Source of the DNA: Mycobacterium sp. WUMAC-067
Lineage (GTDB): Bacteria; Actinomycetota; Actinomycetes; Mycobacteriales; Mycobacteriaceae
Direction of reading: 5' to 3'
DNA: 64,000 nucleotides
Assembly: GCF_020217485.1 (NCBI RefSeq)
Contig: NZ_JAEKMI010000007.1
Coordinates: 124,001-188,000 of the forward strand
The position numbers and the translations under genes are program-made. This document shows positions 47,518 through 60,600 of the stretch, in pieces; the stretch's first letter is position 1, and the number at the start of each line of letters is the position of its first letter. The notes beneath the pieces are model-generated. The model ran no database searches, was not told where the DNA came from, and saw only the letters and a list, made by a program, of their open reading frames with translations.

Positions 47518-48759
47518 ATGTCCGGGGTGTTTGCGCGGCTGGTAGGCCAAGACGCGGTGACGGCCGAGCTGCTCGCCGCCGCCAAAGCCTCGCGCGGTGA
47601 CCCAGCCCACAGCGATGCGGGCGCCGGGACTATGACACATGCGTGGCTGATCACCGGCCCGCCGGGTTCGGGGCGCTCGGTGGCGGCGCTGTGCTTCGCG
47701 GCCGCGCTGCAGTGCACCGCCGCCGTTGAAGACGGGGGGCCGGGCTGCGGGCGCTGCCACGCGTGCACGACGACCATGGCCGGCACCCACGCCGACGTGC
47801 GCCGGGTGATTCCCGAGGGCCTGTCCATCGGCGTCGACGAGATGCGCGCGATCGTGCAGATCGCGTCGCGGCGCCCGGCCACCGGGAATCGGCAGATCGT
47901 GGTGATCGAGGACGCCGACCGGCTGACCGAGGGCGCCGCCAACGCGCTGCTGAAGGTGGTCGAGGAACCGCCACCGTCGACGGTGTTCCTGCTGTGCGCG
48001 CCGTCGGTGGACCCCGAGGACATCGCGATCACGTTGCGGTCCCGGTGCCGGCACGTGGCGCTGGTGACGCCGTCGACCGAGGCGATCGCGCACGTGCTGG
48101 TGGACAGGGACGGCCTGAGTCCCGAGACCGCGGACTGGGCGGCGTCGGTCAGCGGCGGCCACGTCGGCCGGGCCCGCCGGCTGGCCACCGACCCGGAGGC
48201 CCGGCAGCGGCGCGAGCGGGCGCTGGGACTGGTGCGCGACGCCGCGACCCCGTCGCGGGCCTACGCCGCCGCCGAGGAGTTGGTGGCCGCGGCCGAAGCC
48301 GAGGCGGTGGTGCTGACCGCGGACCGCGCCGAGGCCGAGACCGAGGAGCTGCGCACGGCCCTCGGCGCCGGTGGCACCGGAAAGGGCACCGCGGGCGCGA
48401 TGCGCGGTGCGGCCGGGGCGATCAAAGACCTTGAGCGGCGGCAGAAGTCGCGCCAGACCCGGGCCTCGCGCGACGCGCTGGACCGGGCGCTGATCGACCT
48501 GGCGACCTATTTCCGGGATGCGCTGATGGCCTCCGCCCTGGACGCGGGAGCCGGGGCGGTGCGGGCCAACCACCCGGATATGGCCGAGAAGGTCGCGGCG
48601 CTGGCGGCCCATGCCCCGCCCGATCGGCTGCTGCGCTGCATCGAGGCGGTCCTCGAATGCCGCGAGGCGCTGGCGATCAACGTCAAGCCCAAGTTCGCCG
48701 TCGACGCCATGGTCGCGACGATCGGTCAGGAACTGCGCACCCAGGAACCGCGCGATTGA
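47518..48759 (+). CDS. holB: DNA polymerase III delta'-like clamp-loader subunit
   Basis: A 413-residue AAA+ protein, corresponding to Rv3644c. Walker A is degenerate (GPPGSGRSVAALC, Arg for Lys), as in delta' subunits that do not hydrolyse ATP. Zinc-type cysteines are in LQCTAAVEDGGPGCGRCHAC, and the SRC motif (LRSRCRHVAL) is present. This fits a replicative clamp loader, though the protein is often annotated as DNA polymerase III subunit gamma/tau-like. The ATG at 47518 (MSGVFARLVG) is supported by family N-terminus; upstream GTG 47506 is possible. A tRNA-Thr follows 53 bases after the stop. Confidence 0.9.
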   Translation: MSGVFARLVGQDAVTAELLAAAKASRGDPAHSDAGAGTMTHAWLITGPPGSGRSVAALCFAAALQCTAAVEDGGPGCGRCHACTTTMAGTHADVRRVIPEGLSIGVDEMRAIVQIASRRPATGNRQIVVIEDADRLTEGAANALLKVVEEPPPSTVFLLCAPSVDPEDIAITLRSRCRHVALVTPSTEAIAHVLVDRDGLSPETADWAASVSGGHVGRARRLATDPEARQRRERALGLVRDAATPSRAYAAAEELVAAAEAEAVVLTADRAEAETEELRTALGAGGTGKGTAGAMRGAAGAIKDLERRQKSRQTRASRDALDRALIDLATYFRDALMASALDAGAGAVRANHPDMAEKVAALAAHAPPDRLLRCIEAVLECREALAINVKPKFAVDAMVATIGQELRTQEPRD

Positions 48760-48812
48760 TTTCGTGGTGTCCGCCCGCCTGCCGTAGACTCGTGCCGCCC
48801 GCGCGAGGGCAC

Positions 48813-48888
48813 GCCGCCTTAGCTCAGTCGGTAGAGCGATTCACTCGTAATGAATAGGTCAGGAGTTCGATTCTCCTAGGCGGCTCCA
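48813..48888 (+). tRNA. tRNA-Thr (anticodon CGT)
   Basis: Acceptor stem GCCGCCT (48813-48819) pairs with AGGCGGC (48878-48884), followed by the discriminator T and an encoded CCA. The anticodon arm ATTCA-CTCGTAA-TGAAT gives anticodon CGT, reading threonine codon ACG. The T loop GTTCGATTC and D loop are standard. Length is 76 nucleotides. Confidence 0.97.
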
Positions 48889-48900
48889 TTACTTCCCTGC

Positions 48901-51966
<3,066 letters not shown>

Positions 51967-51988
51967 CTTCCGGTCCTTTCATGTCGGA

Positions 51989-52690
51989 TCATTTTGGAAT
52001 CCTCCCCCGCAGGAATCCGTCGAAAATGATGTTGACGCCGTTGAGCAGCGGCTGGCCCTTCGACCTCGAATACTCGGTGTAGAGCACCTCGATCGGTTCT
52101 TCGGCGACGCGCCAATGGTTTTCGTCGATCAGCATGATGAACTCGTTCGCGTGGCTCATGCCGCTCATCGTGATGTTCAGGCTGTCGGCGACCTTCTTGT
52201 TGAACACCCGCAGCCCGTTGTTGGTGTCGGTCAGGCCAAGCCGGCGACCGCGCCGGCTCAACCGCGCGGCGGTCTGCAGCACGATCCGTTTCAGCAACGG
52301 CGGCCGGGCGACCTGCTGGGTGCCGAACCGGGTGCCGATGACCACGTCGACGTCCCCGGGGCGCAGCCGGTCGACCATCGCGGCCAGGTCCTTGACCCGA
52401 TGCTGGCCGTCGGCGTCGAACGTCGCGAAAATCTGGGCCCCCGGCTGCTTGCGGGCGTACTCGACGCCGGTCTGAATGGCCGCGCCCTGCCCGAGGTTGA
52501 TGGGGTGGCGGACCAGGTGGGCCCCCGCCCGCCGGGCGATCTCACCGGTGCCGTCGGCGCTGCCGTCGTCCACGCAGACGACGTGGTCGAACACCGAGCG
52601 GACGTCGGCTATCACCTCGCCGATGACAGCTGCTTCGTTGAAGGCGGGAATGACGACCCAGACGACCGAATATTGCGTTTCCGTACCCAT
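51989..52690 (-). CDS. GT2-family glycosyltransferase (polyprenyl-phosphate sugar synthase-like)
   Basis: A 233-residue GT-A-fold enzyme, corresponding to Rv3631. The nucleotide-binding acidic motif is VCVDDGSADGTGEIA, a second is FATFDADGQHRVKD (DxD), and the acceptor-side RRGRRLGLTDTNNG resembles dolichol-phosphate mannosyltransferases. A lack of a C-terminal membrane domain fits pairing with the DUF2304 protein. Sugar and acceptor are not determined. The start is ATG at 52690; it follows the flippase-like gene by 35 bases in the same operon. Confidence 0.88.
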   Translation of the reverse strand: MGTETQYSVVWVVIPAFNEAAVIGEVIADVRSVFDHVVCVDDGSADGTGEIARRAGAHLVRHPINLGQGAAIQTGVEYARKQPGAQIFATFDADGQHRVKDLAAMVDRLRPGDVDVVIGTRFGTQQVARPPLLKRIVLQTAARLSRRGRRLGLTDTNNGLRVFNKKVADSLNITMSGMSHANEFIMLIDENHWRVAEEPIEVLYTEYSRSKGQPLLNGVNIIFDGFLRGRIPK

Positions 52691-52725
52691 CTAAGCCCAC
52701 AAGGTACACGCTGGTGCAGGCCAGA

Positions 52726-53988
52726 TCAGCCCGATGCGCGTCCGGCGCGCGACAGCGCCACCAGATGGACGCCGATGCCGACCAACGGCCCGCACAGCAG
52801 GCCGACCACGGTTCGGGTCTGCAGGGACAGCGGCAGCAACAGCAGCAGACCCGACGCGACCGTCGCGCCGACCCAACCCAGCGAGTAGGCGCGGTGCAGC
52901 GCGGCGGCCACCGCGGCGGCGCCGGTCAGCGTCAGCATGGCGATCGCCACCGCGGCCCCGGTCAGCCACGCCAGCAGGGCGCTGCTGGCGTGGTACTGGG
53001 GCCCGAAGGCGAATCGCAACAGCCAGGGGCCGACCGCGCCCGCGGCCAGCACCCCGACCGCGCCGATCGCCGCGACGATCCCGGCCGGGGCGATCAGCGC
53101 ACGCACCCGGTCGCTGCGCTCGTCGACGAAATGCGCAATCAGGTTGCCCTGCATGGCAGTCAGCGGCACCAGCAGTGGCGCGCGGGTCAACGTGACGGCC
53201 AGGATGATCACCCCGCCCTCGGCGCCGAGCTCGGCGCTGGTGAGCTTCAGCAGCACCGGAAAACCCATCACCAGGATGGCGCTGGCGCCGGCCGCGGTGA
53301 TCGAATGCGCGGCGCCCCGCAGAAACCTCGCGGTGCCGCCCGGGGTGAGCAGGCGGGCGGCGGCGCGGGTGGCGGGCGAGGCCACCAGCAGGATCAGCCA
53401 GGCGAGCGCGCCGGCGACCGTCGCCCAGAGGAAGCCGGTCAGATGCCAGCCCAGCACCACGGTGGCCGCCGCGATCGCGACCCGGATGACCGCGTCGGTC
53501 ACCATCAGCGCCCCGTACTGGGTCCACTGATTGATTCCGGCCAGCATGCCTAGCAGGGTGGTGTGCACACAGAAGCCGGCCAGCCCGACGCTGAGCAACG
53601 CTACCGACAGCCAGCGGTCTTCGACGAAAACCCGCCCGCTCCACAACGGCGCGGTCCCCGCGATCACGACGGCCGCGGCCACGCCGATCAGCGCGGCGAC
53701 CCGCAGCGGGTGGGTGCGCTTGACCGGCGCGACCTCCAGGTACGGCCCCCCAATTGAGCAAGCGCGGATCTCGCGGGTGGTTTCTTGGAGCAGGCCGAAC
53801 GCGGCGCCGCTGACCAGCCCGAAGGCCCCCCAGAACACCCCGAACACCGAGAAGCCGCTGGGCGCCAGGTCGCGGGCCGCCAGGTAGATCACGCCGTAGC
53901 CGCACAGCGCGGTCACGGCGGTGGCGGTGCCGACGCGGGCCATGGCGCCGCGCGCCACCGGCCCCTGTGACGCGCTGATTTCGGTCAT
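52726..53988 (-). CDS. Polysaccharide flippase-like integral membrane protein (Rv3630-type)
   Basis: A 420-residue protein with about twelve hydrophobic segments and the layout of the MATE/Wzx polysaccharide-exporter family. It has no long soluble domain. It corresponds to Rv3630. In context with GalE1, a GT2 enzyme and DUF2304, it could move a lipid-linked sugar across the membrane; this is inference. ATG at 53988 (MTEISASQGP) is the start. Its promoter would lie in the 125-base gap shared with the divergent DUF475 gene. Confidence 0.8.
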   Translation of the reverse strand: MTEISASQGPVARGAMARVGTATAVTALCGYGVIYLAARDLAPSGFSVFGVFWGAFGLVSGAAFGLLQETTREIRACSIGGPYLEVAPVKRTHPLRVAALIGVAAAVVIAGTAPLWSGRVFVEDRWLSVALLSVGLAGFCVHTTLLGMLAGINQWTQYGALMVTDAVIRVAIAAATVVLGWHLTGFLWATVAGALAWLILLVASPATRAAARLLTPGGTARFLRGAAHSITAAGASAILVMGFPVLLKLTSAELGAEGGVIILAVTLTRAPLLVPLTAMQGNLIAHFVDERSDRVRALIAPAGIVAAIGAVGVLAAGAVGPWLLRFAFGPQYHASSALLAWLTGAAVAIAMLTLTGAAAVAAALHRAYSLGWVGATVASGLLLLLPLSLQTRTVVGLLCGPLVGIGVHLVALSRAGRASG

Positions 53989-54113
53989 CGGGGCAGCGCT
54001 TTCAGCGGACCGCGCCGATGTATCGCCACAATTTGAAAATAGTAAGTGTCCGCAACCGATAGCCCGGCGCCGCGACCGGGTTCGCTAGTGTGAGCGGCTG
54101 TCGGAAAGGACCT

Positions 54114-55202
54114 ATGGCCGCCTACCGCGTCTTCGGCATCTCGTTGTTGCTCACCGTGGTGGCCCTTGTGCTGGGGTATGCGCACGGCGGCCTCGAGGAC
54201 CTTTTCCTGCTGCTGGTGTTGGCCGTCCTCGAGGTGTCGCTGTCGTTCGACAACGCCATCATCAACGCCGCGATCCTGAAGCGGATGAGCCCGTTTTGGC
54301 GGCAGATGTTTTTGACCGTCGGGATTCTCATCGCGGTGTTCGGGATGCGTTTGTTGTTCCCGTTGGTGATCGTGTGGGCCACCGCGGGGATCGGGCCGGT
54401 TCGCGCGCTGGAACTGGCGCTGCATCCGCCGCCGCACGGCGCGCTGGAGTTTCCGGACGGCTCGCCGAGCTACGAGAAGATGATCCTCTCCGCCCATCCG
54501 CAGATCGCGGCGTTCGGTGGGATGTTCCTGTTGATGCTGTTCCTGGATTTCGTCTTCCATGACCGAGACATCAAGTGGCTCAAGTGGATTGAGGTCCCCT
54601 TCGCCCGCATCGGGCGACTCGGTCAGGTGTCGGTGGTGGTGGCCGGCGCCACGCTGGTGCTGGTCGGCTCGCGGTTGACGCATTCGGCCGACGAGCGTGC
54701 CACGGTGCTGACCGCCGGAGTGCTGGGCTTGGTGACCTACCTGGTGGTCAACGGGTTGAGCCGCGCGTTCCGCCCGGCCGACGTCGAGGGCATGACGGCC
54801 GCCGAGGCGGTCGGCAAAGCGGGGTTCACCCTGTTCCTCTACCTCGAGGTTCTCGACGCCGCGTTCTCGTTCGACGGGGTCACCGGCGCCTTCGCGATCA
54901 CCTCGGACCCGATCGTCATCGCGCTCGGGCTCGGACTGGTGGGCTCCATGTTCGTGCGGTCCATCACCATCTATCTGGTCAAGCAAGAAACCCTGGACCG
55001 GTACGTGTACCTGGAACACGGCGCGCACTGGGCCATCGGCGCGCTGGCCGTGATCATGCTGGGATCCATCGACCCTGGCCTGCAGGTCCCCGAAGCGGTC
55101 ACCGCCTCGGTCGGGGTGGTCTTCATCGGAGCGGCGCTGGGCTGGAGCCTGCTGCGCAACCGGCGCAGGGCCGGTGCGGTCGCTAGTGCCCCTCGGTCTT
55201 GA
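54114..55202 (+). CDS. DUF475/TerC-like integral membrane protein
   Basis: A 362-residue membrane protein with about eight to nine hydrophobic segments, corresponding to Rv3629c. Two acidic intramembrane motifs are typical of the TerC relatives: [17 protein letters not shown] in the first half and [17 protein letters not shown] in the second. Some TerC-family proteins help metal (manganese) export during secretion; that role is not shown for this protein. The ATG at 54114 follows GGAAAGGA, a strong ribosome binding site. The 3' end overlaps ppa by 20 bases in the convergent orientation. Confidence 0.85.
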   Translation: MAAYRVFGISLLLTVVALVLGYAHGGLEDLFLLLVLAVLEVSLSFDNAIINAAILKRMSPFWRQMFLTVGILIAVFGMRLLFPLVIVWATAGIGPVRALELALHPPPHGALEFPDGSPSYEKMILSAHPQIAAFGGMFLLMLFLDFVFHDRDIKWLKWIEVPFARIGRLGQVSVVVAGATLVLVGSRLTHSADERATVLTAGVLGLVTYLVVNGLSRAFRPADVEGMTAAEAVGKAGFTLFLYLEVLDAAFSFDGVTGAFAITSDPIVIALGLGLVGSMFVRSITIYLVKQETLDRYVYLEHGAHWAIGALAVIMLGSIDPGLQVPEAVTASVGVVFIGAALGWSLLRNRRRAGAVASAPRS

Positions 55203-55671
55203 ACCGCTCCACCGAGCGCTGAATCTCGGCCTCGGCCTCCGCGCGACCAACCCAGTCCGCCGCCTTGACGAACTTGCCCGGCTCCAGGTCCTTGTAGTGC
55301 ACGAAGAAGTGCTTGATCACGTCGAGCTCGAACTCGGGCACGTCGCCGATGTCCTGGACGTGGTCCCAGCGGTGGTCGCCGGCCGGCACGCACAAAACCT
55401 TGTCGTCGCCGCCCTTTTCGTCGGTCATCCGGAACATGCCCACCGGACGGGCCTCCACGATCACCCCGGGAAACACCGACTGCGGCAGCAGCACCATGGC
55501 GTCCAGCGGGTCGCCGTCCTCGCCGAGGGTGTCCTCGATGAAGCCGTAGTCGGTCGGGTAGCCCATCGCGGTGTACAGGTAGCGGTCCAGACGCACCCGA
55601 CCGGTCTCGTGATCGATCTCGTATTTGTTCCGCTGGCCCTTCAGGATCTCGATGGTCACGTCGAATTCCAC
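55183..55671 (-). CDS. ppa: Inorganic pyrophosphatase
   Basis: A 162-residue family I soluble pyrophosphatase, the exact length of M. tuberculosis Ppa (Rv3628). Catalytic and metal residues are in [11 protein letters not shown] and [11 protein letters not shown], with KGQRNKYE at the N-terminus. It hydrolyses pyrophosphate to drive biosynthetic reactions. The start is GTG at 55671 ([10 protein letters not shown]): AAGGAG lies 8 bases upstream. An in-frame ATG at 55701 would add 10 residues without family support. Confidence 0.96.
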   Translation of the reverse strand: MEFDVTIEILKGQRNKYEIDHETGRVRLDRYLYTAMGYPTDYGFIEDTLGEDGDPLDAMVLLPQSVFPGVIVEARPVGMFRMTDEKGGDDKVLCVPAGDHRWDHVQDIGDVPEFELDVIKHFFVHYKDLEPGKFVKAADWVGRAEAEAEIQRSVERFKTEGH

Positions 55672-55786
55672 CGCGTCGGCTCCTTGTCTGGGTGTCTGCA
55701 TGGGCAGGCCAATTTTGCTCTGCTACACCCTAGTCGAGCCCATCGCCGCCGATTCGGCAGAATGGGTTCAAACAGTCAGGAGAGTG

Positions 55787-57172
55787 ATGGCCCGTACTCG
55801 CTGGCAAAAATCCACCCCAGTGTTCATCGGGTTGGGCGTGCTGGCGTTCGTCGCTGCCGTGGTGGTGGCGGCAACGTTTTTCACCACGACCGGGCATGGC
55901 GCGGGCAGTGCGCGCGCTCCGATCCCGGCTCCGCACGCACCCACGGTCAAGCCCGGCATGGTCCCGGTGAGCGATACCGCCGAGTTGCCCAGCGGCCCGG
56001 GCGTGAGCGCAGCGCTGGCGCCGGTGGCGGGCGACCCCAACCTGGGCAGGCTGGGCGGCCGGATCACCGACGCCAGCACCGGCAAAGAGCTGTGGCAGGT
56101 GGCGGACGACATGCCGCTGGTGCCGGCGTCGACCAACAAGGTGTTGACGGCGGCCGCCGCCCTGCTGACGTTGGACCGCCAGGCCCGGATCAGCACCCGG
56201 GTGGTGGCCGGCAGCCAAAACGCCCAGGGCCCCGTCGTGCTGGTGGGCGCCGGCGATCCGGTGCTGTCCGCCGCACCGCCCGGGCAGGACACCTGGTACC
56301 GGGGCGCGGCCCGCATCAGCGACCTCGTCGAGCAGATCCGGCGCAGCGGCGTGACCCCGACCGCGGTGCAGGTGGACACCTCGGCGTTCAGCGGGCCGAC
56401 GATGGCGCAGGGCTGGGATCCCGCCGACGTCGACAACGGCGACATCGCGCCGATCGAGTCGGTGATGATCGACGCCGGACGCATCCAGCCGACCACGGTC
56501 AACTCCCGGAGGTCCCGGACGCCGGCGCTGGATGCCGGCCGCGAGCTGGCCAAGGCGCTGAACCTCGATCCCGCCGCGGTGACGATCGCGACGGCGCCGT
56601 CCGGAGCGCGCCAGCTGGCCGTCGTGCAGTCGGCGCCGTTGGTGCAGCGCCTGTCCGAGATGATGGACCACTCCGACAACGTGCTGGCCGAATGCATCGC
56701 CCGTGAGGTGGCCGCCGCGATCAACCGGCCGCGCAGCTTCGCCGGTGCGGCCGACGCGGTCACCAACAGGTTGAGCACCGCCCACGTCGACACCGCGGGT
56801 GCGGCGCTGTTGGATTCCAGCGGGCTCTCGGTCGACGACCGGCTGACGGCCAAGACGCTCGACGGGGTGCTGCAGGCCGCCGCCGGGCCGGACCAGCCGG
56901 CGCTGCGCGCGCTGCTGGATCTGCTCCCGATCGCCGCCGGCAGTGGCACGCTGGGCGACCGGTTCGTCGACGCCTCGACCAGCCAGGGCCCCGCCGGCTG
57001 GTTGCGGGCCAAGACCGGCTCGCTGACCAACATCAACGCGCTGGCCGGGGTGCTCACCGACCGCAGCGGCCGGGTGCTCACCTTCGCGTTCATCTCCAAC
57101 GACGCGGGCCCGACCGGCCGCAACGCGATGGACGCGCTGGCGACCAGGCTCTGGTTCTGCGGGTGCTCATGA
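55787..57172 (+). CDS. D-alanyl-D-alanine carboxypeptidase, PBP4/DacB-like
   Basis: A 461-residue protein, same length as Rv3627c. An N-terminal membrane segment or signal (about 12-32) precedes a PBP4-type (peptidase S13) domain. The motifs are SxxK in PASTNKVLTAAA, SxN in DHSDNVLAE and KTG in RAKTGSLTNINA. It trims pentapeptides or crosslinks in peptidoglycan. The ATG at 55787 (MARTRWQKS) sets the family length; an open frame upstream is antisense to ppa. The stop overlaps the zincin gene start by 4 bases. Confidence 0.92.
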   Translation: MARTRWQKSTPVFIGLGVLAFVAAVVVAATFFTTTGHGAGSARAPIPAPHAPTVKPGMVPVSDTAELPSGPGVSAALAPVAGDPNLGRLGGRITDASTGKELWQVADDMPLVPASTNKVLTAAAALLTLDRQARISTRVVAGSQNAQGPVVLVGAGDPVLSAAPPGQDTWYRGAARISDLVEQIRRSGVTPTAVQVDTSAFSGPTMAQGWDPADVDNGDIAPIESVMIDAGRIQPTTVNSRRSRTPALDAGRELAKALNLDPAAVTIATAPSGARQLAVVQSAPLVQRLSEMMDHSDNVLAECIAREVAAAINRPRSFAGAADAVTNRLSTAHVDTAGAALLDSSGLSVDDRLTAKTLDGVLQAAAGPDQPALRALLDLLPIAAGSGTLGDRFVDASTSQGPAGWLRAKTGSLTNINALAGVLTDRSGRVLTFAFISNDAGPTGRNAMDALATRLWFCGCS

Positions 57173-58224
57173 CGCCGGCGCCGGACCTGACGCTGGGCAC
57201 CGCGGTCGACTGGCAATTCGCGGCCACGGTCGGCCGGCGGCTGGCCCGGCCCGGCCCGCCGTCCAGCGACTACACCCGGCGCCAGGTGATCGACGAACTC
57301 GTCGGCGCGGCGGCCAACGCCGAACCCCTGGTCCGTGAGGTCACCGGCCTGGTCGCAGGTGGCGCCGTGCCCGCCGCCCGCATCGTCGACCGCCCGGAAT
57401 GGATTGCCGCCGCGGCCGAGTCGATGCGGGTGATGATGAACGGCGCCGAGAAGCCACGCGGATTTCTCACGGGCCGGATCACCGGCGCGCAGACCGGCGC
57501 CGTCCTGGCCTACGTCTCCTCGGGGATCCTCGGCCAATACGACCCGTTCGCCGGCGATAACGGGGCCAGGGCCGGCAGCCTGCTGCTGGTGTACCCGAAC
57601 GTCATCGCCGTCGAGCGGCAACTGCGGATCGACCCGTCCGATTTCCGGCTGTGGGTGTGCCTGCACGAGGTCACCCATCGGGTTCAGTTCACCGCCAACC
57701 CGTGGCTGCCCGACTACATGTCGGAGGCGCTGGGCCTGCTCACCCGCGACGCCGGCGACGACCTGGGGGAGGTGGTGAGCCGGCTCGCCGACTATGCCCG
57801 CAATCGCGGCAATCCGGCCTCGGACGCCAACTCGGCGGGGATCCTCGGTCTGGTGCGGGCGGTCCAGTCCGAGCCCCAGCGCCACGCCCTGGATCAGCTG
57901 CTGGTGCTGGGCACGCTGCTGGAGGGCCACGCCGACCACGTCATGGATGCCGTCGGGCCGATGGCCGTGCCGTCGGTGGCCACCATCCGCCGCCGCTTCG
58001 ACGAGCGCCGCCACCGCAAGCAACCGCCCCTGCAGCGCCTGCTGCGCGCACTGCTGGGACTCGACGCCAAGCTCAGCCAATACACCCGTGGCAAGGCGTT
58101 CGTCGATGACGTCGTGGGCCAGGTGGGGATGGCGCGATTCAACGCCATCTGGACGGGGCCCGAGACGCTGCCGCAGCCCAACGAGATCGAAGAGCCCCGG
58201 CGATGGATCGACAGGGTGCTGTAG
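57169..58224 (+). CDS. Putative zinc peptidase of the DUF2342 family
   Basis: A 351-residue protein, corresponding to Rv3626c. The zincin motif is CLHEVTHRVQF (HEVTH), around residue 164. The surrounding helical fold, with SEALGLLTRDAG and GHADHVMDAVG further down, matches actinobacterial DUF2342 (coenzyme F420 biosynthesis-associated or zincin-like hydrolases). Proteolytic activity has not been shown. ATG at 57169 overlaps the carboxypeptidase stop; it overlaps tilS by 22 bases at the other end. Confidence 0.85.
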   Translation: MTPAPDLTLGTAVDWQFAATVGRRLARPGPPSSDYTRRQVIDELVGAAANAEPLVREVTGLVAGGAVPAARIVDRPEWIAAAAESMRVMMNGAEKPRGFLTGRITGAQTGAVLAYVSSGILGQYDPFAGDNGARAGSLLLVYPNVIAVERQLRIDPSDFRLWVCLHEVTHRVQFTANPWLPDYMSEALGLLTRDAGDDLGEVVSRLADYARNRGNPASDANSAGILGLVRAVQSEPQRHALDQLLVLGTLLEGHADHVMDAVGPMAVPSVATIRRRFDERRHRKQPPLQRLLRALLGLDAKLSQYTRGKAFVDDVVGQVGMARFNAIWTGPETLPQPNEIEEPRRWIDRVL

Positions 58225-59165
58225 GCCGGCTGCGCGCGGCGGTCGAGGCGTTCATCAAGACGCATCTGGCCACCGTCGACCAATGGTGCGTGGCCCTGTC
58301 CGGTGGCCCGGATTCGTTGGCGCTCACCGCGGTGGCGGCCCAGCTGCGACCCACCGCCGCGGTGGTGGTGGACCACGGCCTGCAACCCGACTCGGCCGAC
58401 GTCGCCGAAACCGCCCGGGCGCAGGCCATGGAACTGGGATGTGTTGCGGCGCAAGTGGTTCGGGTGCAGGTCGGCAGCCAAGGCGGTCCGGAAGCGGCCG
58501 CGCGCGCCGCCCGCTATGCCGCGCTGGCCGCCTACCATGACGGCCCGGTGCTGCTCGGCCACACGCTCGACGACCAGGCCGAGACGGTGCTGCTGGGGCT
58601 GGGCCGGGGGTCCGGGGTGCGCTCGATCGCCGGGATGCGCCCCTACGATCCGCCGTGGTGTCGGCCGTTGTTGGGGGTCCGGCGCGCGGTGACGCACGAC
58701 GCGTGCCGGGAGCTGGGCCTGACCGCGTGGCGCGATCCGCACAACAGCGACCGCCGCTTCACCCGGACCCGGCTGCGTGCCGAGGTGTTGCCGCTGCTCG
58801 AAGACGTGCTCGGCGGGGGCGTCGCCGAGGCGCTGGCCCGCACCGCGACCGCGTTGCGGGAGGACAACGAGTTGATCGACACCCTGGCCGCCCGGGCGCT
58901 GCCCGACGCCAAGGAGGGCCCGGGGCTGCGGGTCTCGGCGCTGGCGACGCTGGACGCGCCCGTTCGGCGCCGGGTGATCCGGGCCTGGCTCCTGGCGGGC
59001 GGCGCAACGGGGCTGACCGACAAGCAGATTCGGGGGGTCGACGCCCTGGTCACCGGATGGCGCGGCCAGGGCGGGGTGGCGGTGGGGTCGGCCCTGCCCG
59101 ACGAGCGGCTGTTCGCGGGCCGCCGGGACGGCGTTTTGACGCTGTGGCGCGAACCGGTCCACTGA
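58203..59165 (+). CDS. tilS: tRNA(Ile)-lysidine synthase
   Basis: A 320-residue N-type ATP pyrophosphatase. The PP-loop is [16 protein letters not shown] near residue 29, and [18 protein letters not shown] forms the substrate-binding segment. It modifies the wobble C34 of tRNA-Ile(CAU) to lysidine so that it reads AUA. The C-terminal domain is short, as usual in actinobacteria. Start ATG at 58203 overlaps the upstream gene; hpt follows about 50 bases later. Confidence 0.94.
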   Translation: MDRQGAVGRLRAAVEAFIKTHLATVDQWCVALSGGPDSLALTAVAAQLRPTAAVVVDHGLQPDSADVAETARAQAMELGCVAAQVVRVQVGSQGGPEAAARAARYAALAAYHDGPVLLGHTLDDQAETVLLGLGRGSGVRSIAGMRPYDPPWCRPLLGVRRAVTHDACRELGLTAWRDPHNSDRRFTRTRLRAEVLPLLEDVLGGGVAEALARTATALREDNELIDTLAARALPDAKEGPGLRVSALATLDAPVRRRVIRAWLLAGGATGLTDKQIRGVDALVTGWRGQGGVAVGSALPDERLFAGRRDGVLTLWREPVH

Positions 59166-59215
59166 CCGCAATATCGGGGCCGCCGTTGGTTATCCGCCCG
59201 TCGGCGTGGCACTCT

Positions 59216-59827
59216 GTGGGCGTGGCCCAGATCTCCTCGGCGATCACCCCCGCCCAGCCCGCGGAGCTCTACCCCGGGGATATCAAGTCTGTCCTGCTGA
59301 CGGCGGAGCAAATTCAGGCGCGGATCGCCGATCTCGGCCGCGAAATCGGGGAGAGCTACCGCGACGCCGCGAGCGAGACGGGCCAGGACCTGCTGTTGAT
59401 CACCGTGCTCAAGGGCGCCGTGATCTTTGTCACCGACCTGGCCCGCGCGATCCCGGTGCCCACCCAGTTCGAGTTCATGGCCGTCAGCTCGTACGGCTCA
59501 TCGACGTCCTCGTCGGGGGTGGTGCGCATCCTCAAGGACCTGGACCGCGACATTCAGGGCCGCGATGTGCTGATCGTCGAGGACGTCGTCGACTCGGGCC
59601 TGACCCTGTCCTGGTTGCTGCGCAACCTCAAAACGCGGCATCCGCGGTCGCTGAAGGTGTGCACGCTGCTGCGCAAGCCGGACGCGAAGGGAGCCCACGT
59701 CGACATCTCGTACGTGGGCTTCGACATCCCGAACGACTTCGTCGTCGGCTACGGCCTCGATTACGACGAGCGCTACCGCGACCTGTCCTACATCGGCACC
59801 CTGGACCCCAGGGTCTACCAGCAGTAG
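59216..59827 (+). CDS. hpt: Hypoxanthine phosphoribosyltransferase
   Basis: A 203-residue type I phosphoribosyltransferase, corresponding to Rv3624c. The PRPP-binding motif is [16 protein letters not shown], the flexible loop lies around [11 protein letters not shown], and [14 protein letters not shown] holds the purine-binding and metal residues near the C-terminus. It salvages hypoxanthine and guanine. Two in-frame GTG codons (59216 and 59222) are possible starts. It follows tilS by 50 bases, a pairing conserved in actinobacteria. Confidence 0.94.
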   Translation: MGVAQISSAITPAQPAELYPGDIKSVLLTAEQIQARIADLGREIGESYRDAASETGQDLLLITVLKGAVIFVTDLARAIPVPTQFEFMAVSSYGSSTSSSGVVRILKDLDRDIQGRDVLIVEDVVDSGLTLSWLLRNLKTRHPRSLKVCTLLRKPDAKGAHVDISYVGFDIPNDFVVGYGLDYDERYRDLSYIGTLDPRVYQQ

Positions 59828-59856
59828 CTCGCGGCGATCGCCGCCATCCGGCTGCG

Positions 59857-60600
59857 TCAGTCCAGCTCCCACACCGCGCTGACCGAGAAGTTCACGGTCT
59901 GCTGGCCGGGCTCGAGCGGGACCATCGACGGCATGGCCCGCGGCGTCGGCGGCCCGACCGGCGGGGGGTTGCCGGTGGCCTCCGAGATGGACAGCACCCG
60001 GCCCAGCCGGAGCCCGGACAGCTGGGCGTATTGCTCGGCGCGGCTCTTGGCATCGTTGAACGCCCGCGCGCGGGCGTCCTTGACCAGCTGCGAATCGTCG
60101 GCGATGGAATAGCGGACCGACCTGATCCGGGTGGCGTCGCCCCCCGTGCCGACGATGAGGGCCAGCAGCCGCGACGCCGCATCGGGCGGGTGGATCTTGA
60201 CGGCGACGGCGTTGGTGGCGCGGTACCCGGTGATGTCGGCCGTGCCGCTGGGTCCGGGGTTGTTGTACTGCGGCGCCAGGGTGACCTCGGTGGTGCTGAT
60301 GTCCTTGTGGTCGACGCCGGCGCCGAGCAGCGCGTTGAGGACCGCCTGCTGGCGGTCGTTGGTCTGGTTCATGGCGGTGGTGACGTCGGGGGCGGTGAAT
60401 TCGATACCGACGTCGGCGGTCAGGGTGTCCGGGGCGCCCTGAACTTGCCCGGTACCCAAAACCGTTACCTGCCGGGGGTTCGCGCCCGGGCGTGACGGGC
60501 GGGGTTCGTCGCACGCCGACGCCGCGGCGACGGTCAGGCAGGCCGCGGCCACCGCAATCGATCGGCGGACAAAACTCGAGGCGTTGGTTGCGACCGGCAT
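59857..60600 (-). CDS. lpqG: SIMPL-domain lipoprotein LpqG
   Basis: A 247-residue lipoprotein. The signal peptide (MPVATNASSFVRRSIAVAAA) ends with a lipobox-like VAAASACDEP, where Cys is the lipidated residue around position 30. The mature part is a SIMPL/DUF541 domain, with VTVLGTGQVQGAPDTLTA at the start and ISEATGNPPPVGPP near the end. Function is unknown. ATG at 60600 is used; the frame is open to 60762 but that part has no signal-peptide logic. It is convergent with hpt; their ends are 29 bases apart. Confidence 0.9.
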   Translation of the reverse strand: MPVATNASSFVRRSIAVAAACLTVAAASACDEPRPSRPGANPRQVTVLGTGQVQGAPDTLTADVGIEFTAPDVTTAMNQTNDRQQAVLNALLGAGVDHKDISTTEVTLAPQYNNPGPSGTADITGYRATNAVAVKIHPPDAASRLLALIVGTGGDATRIRSVRYSIADDSQLVKDARARAFNDAKSRAEQYAQLSGLRLGRVLSISEATGNPPPVGPPTPRAMPSMVPLEPGQQTVNFSVSAVWELD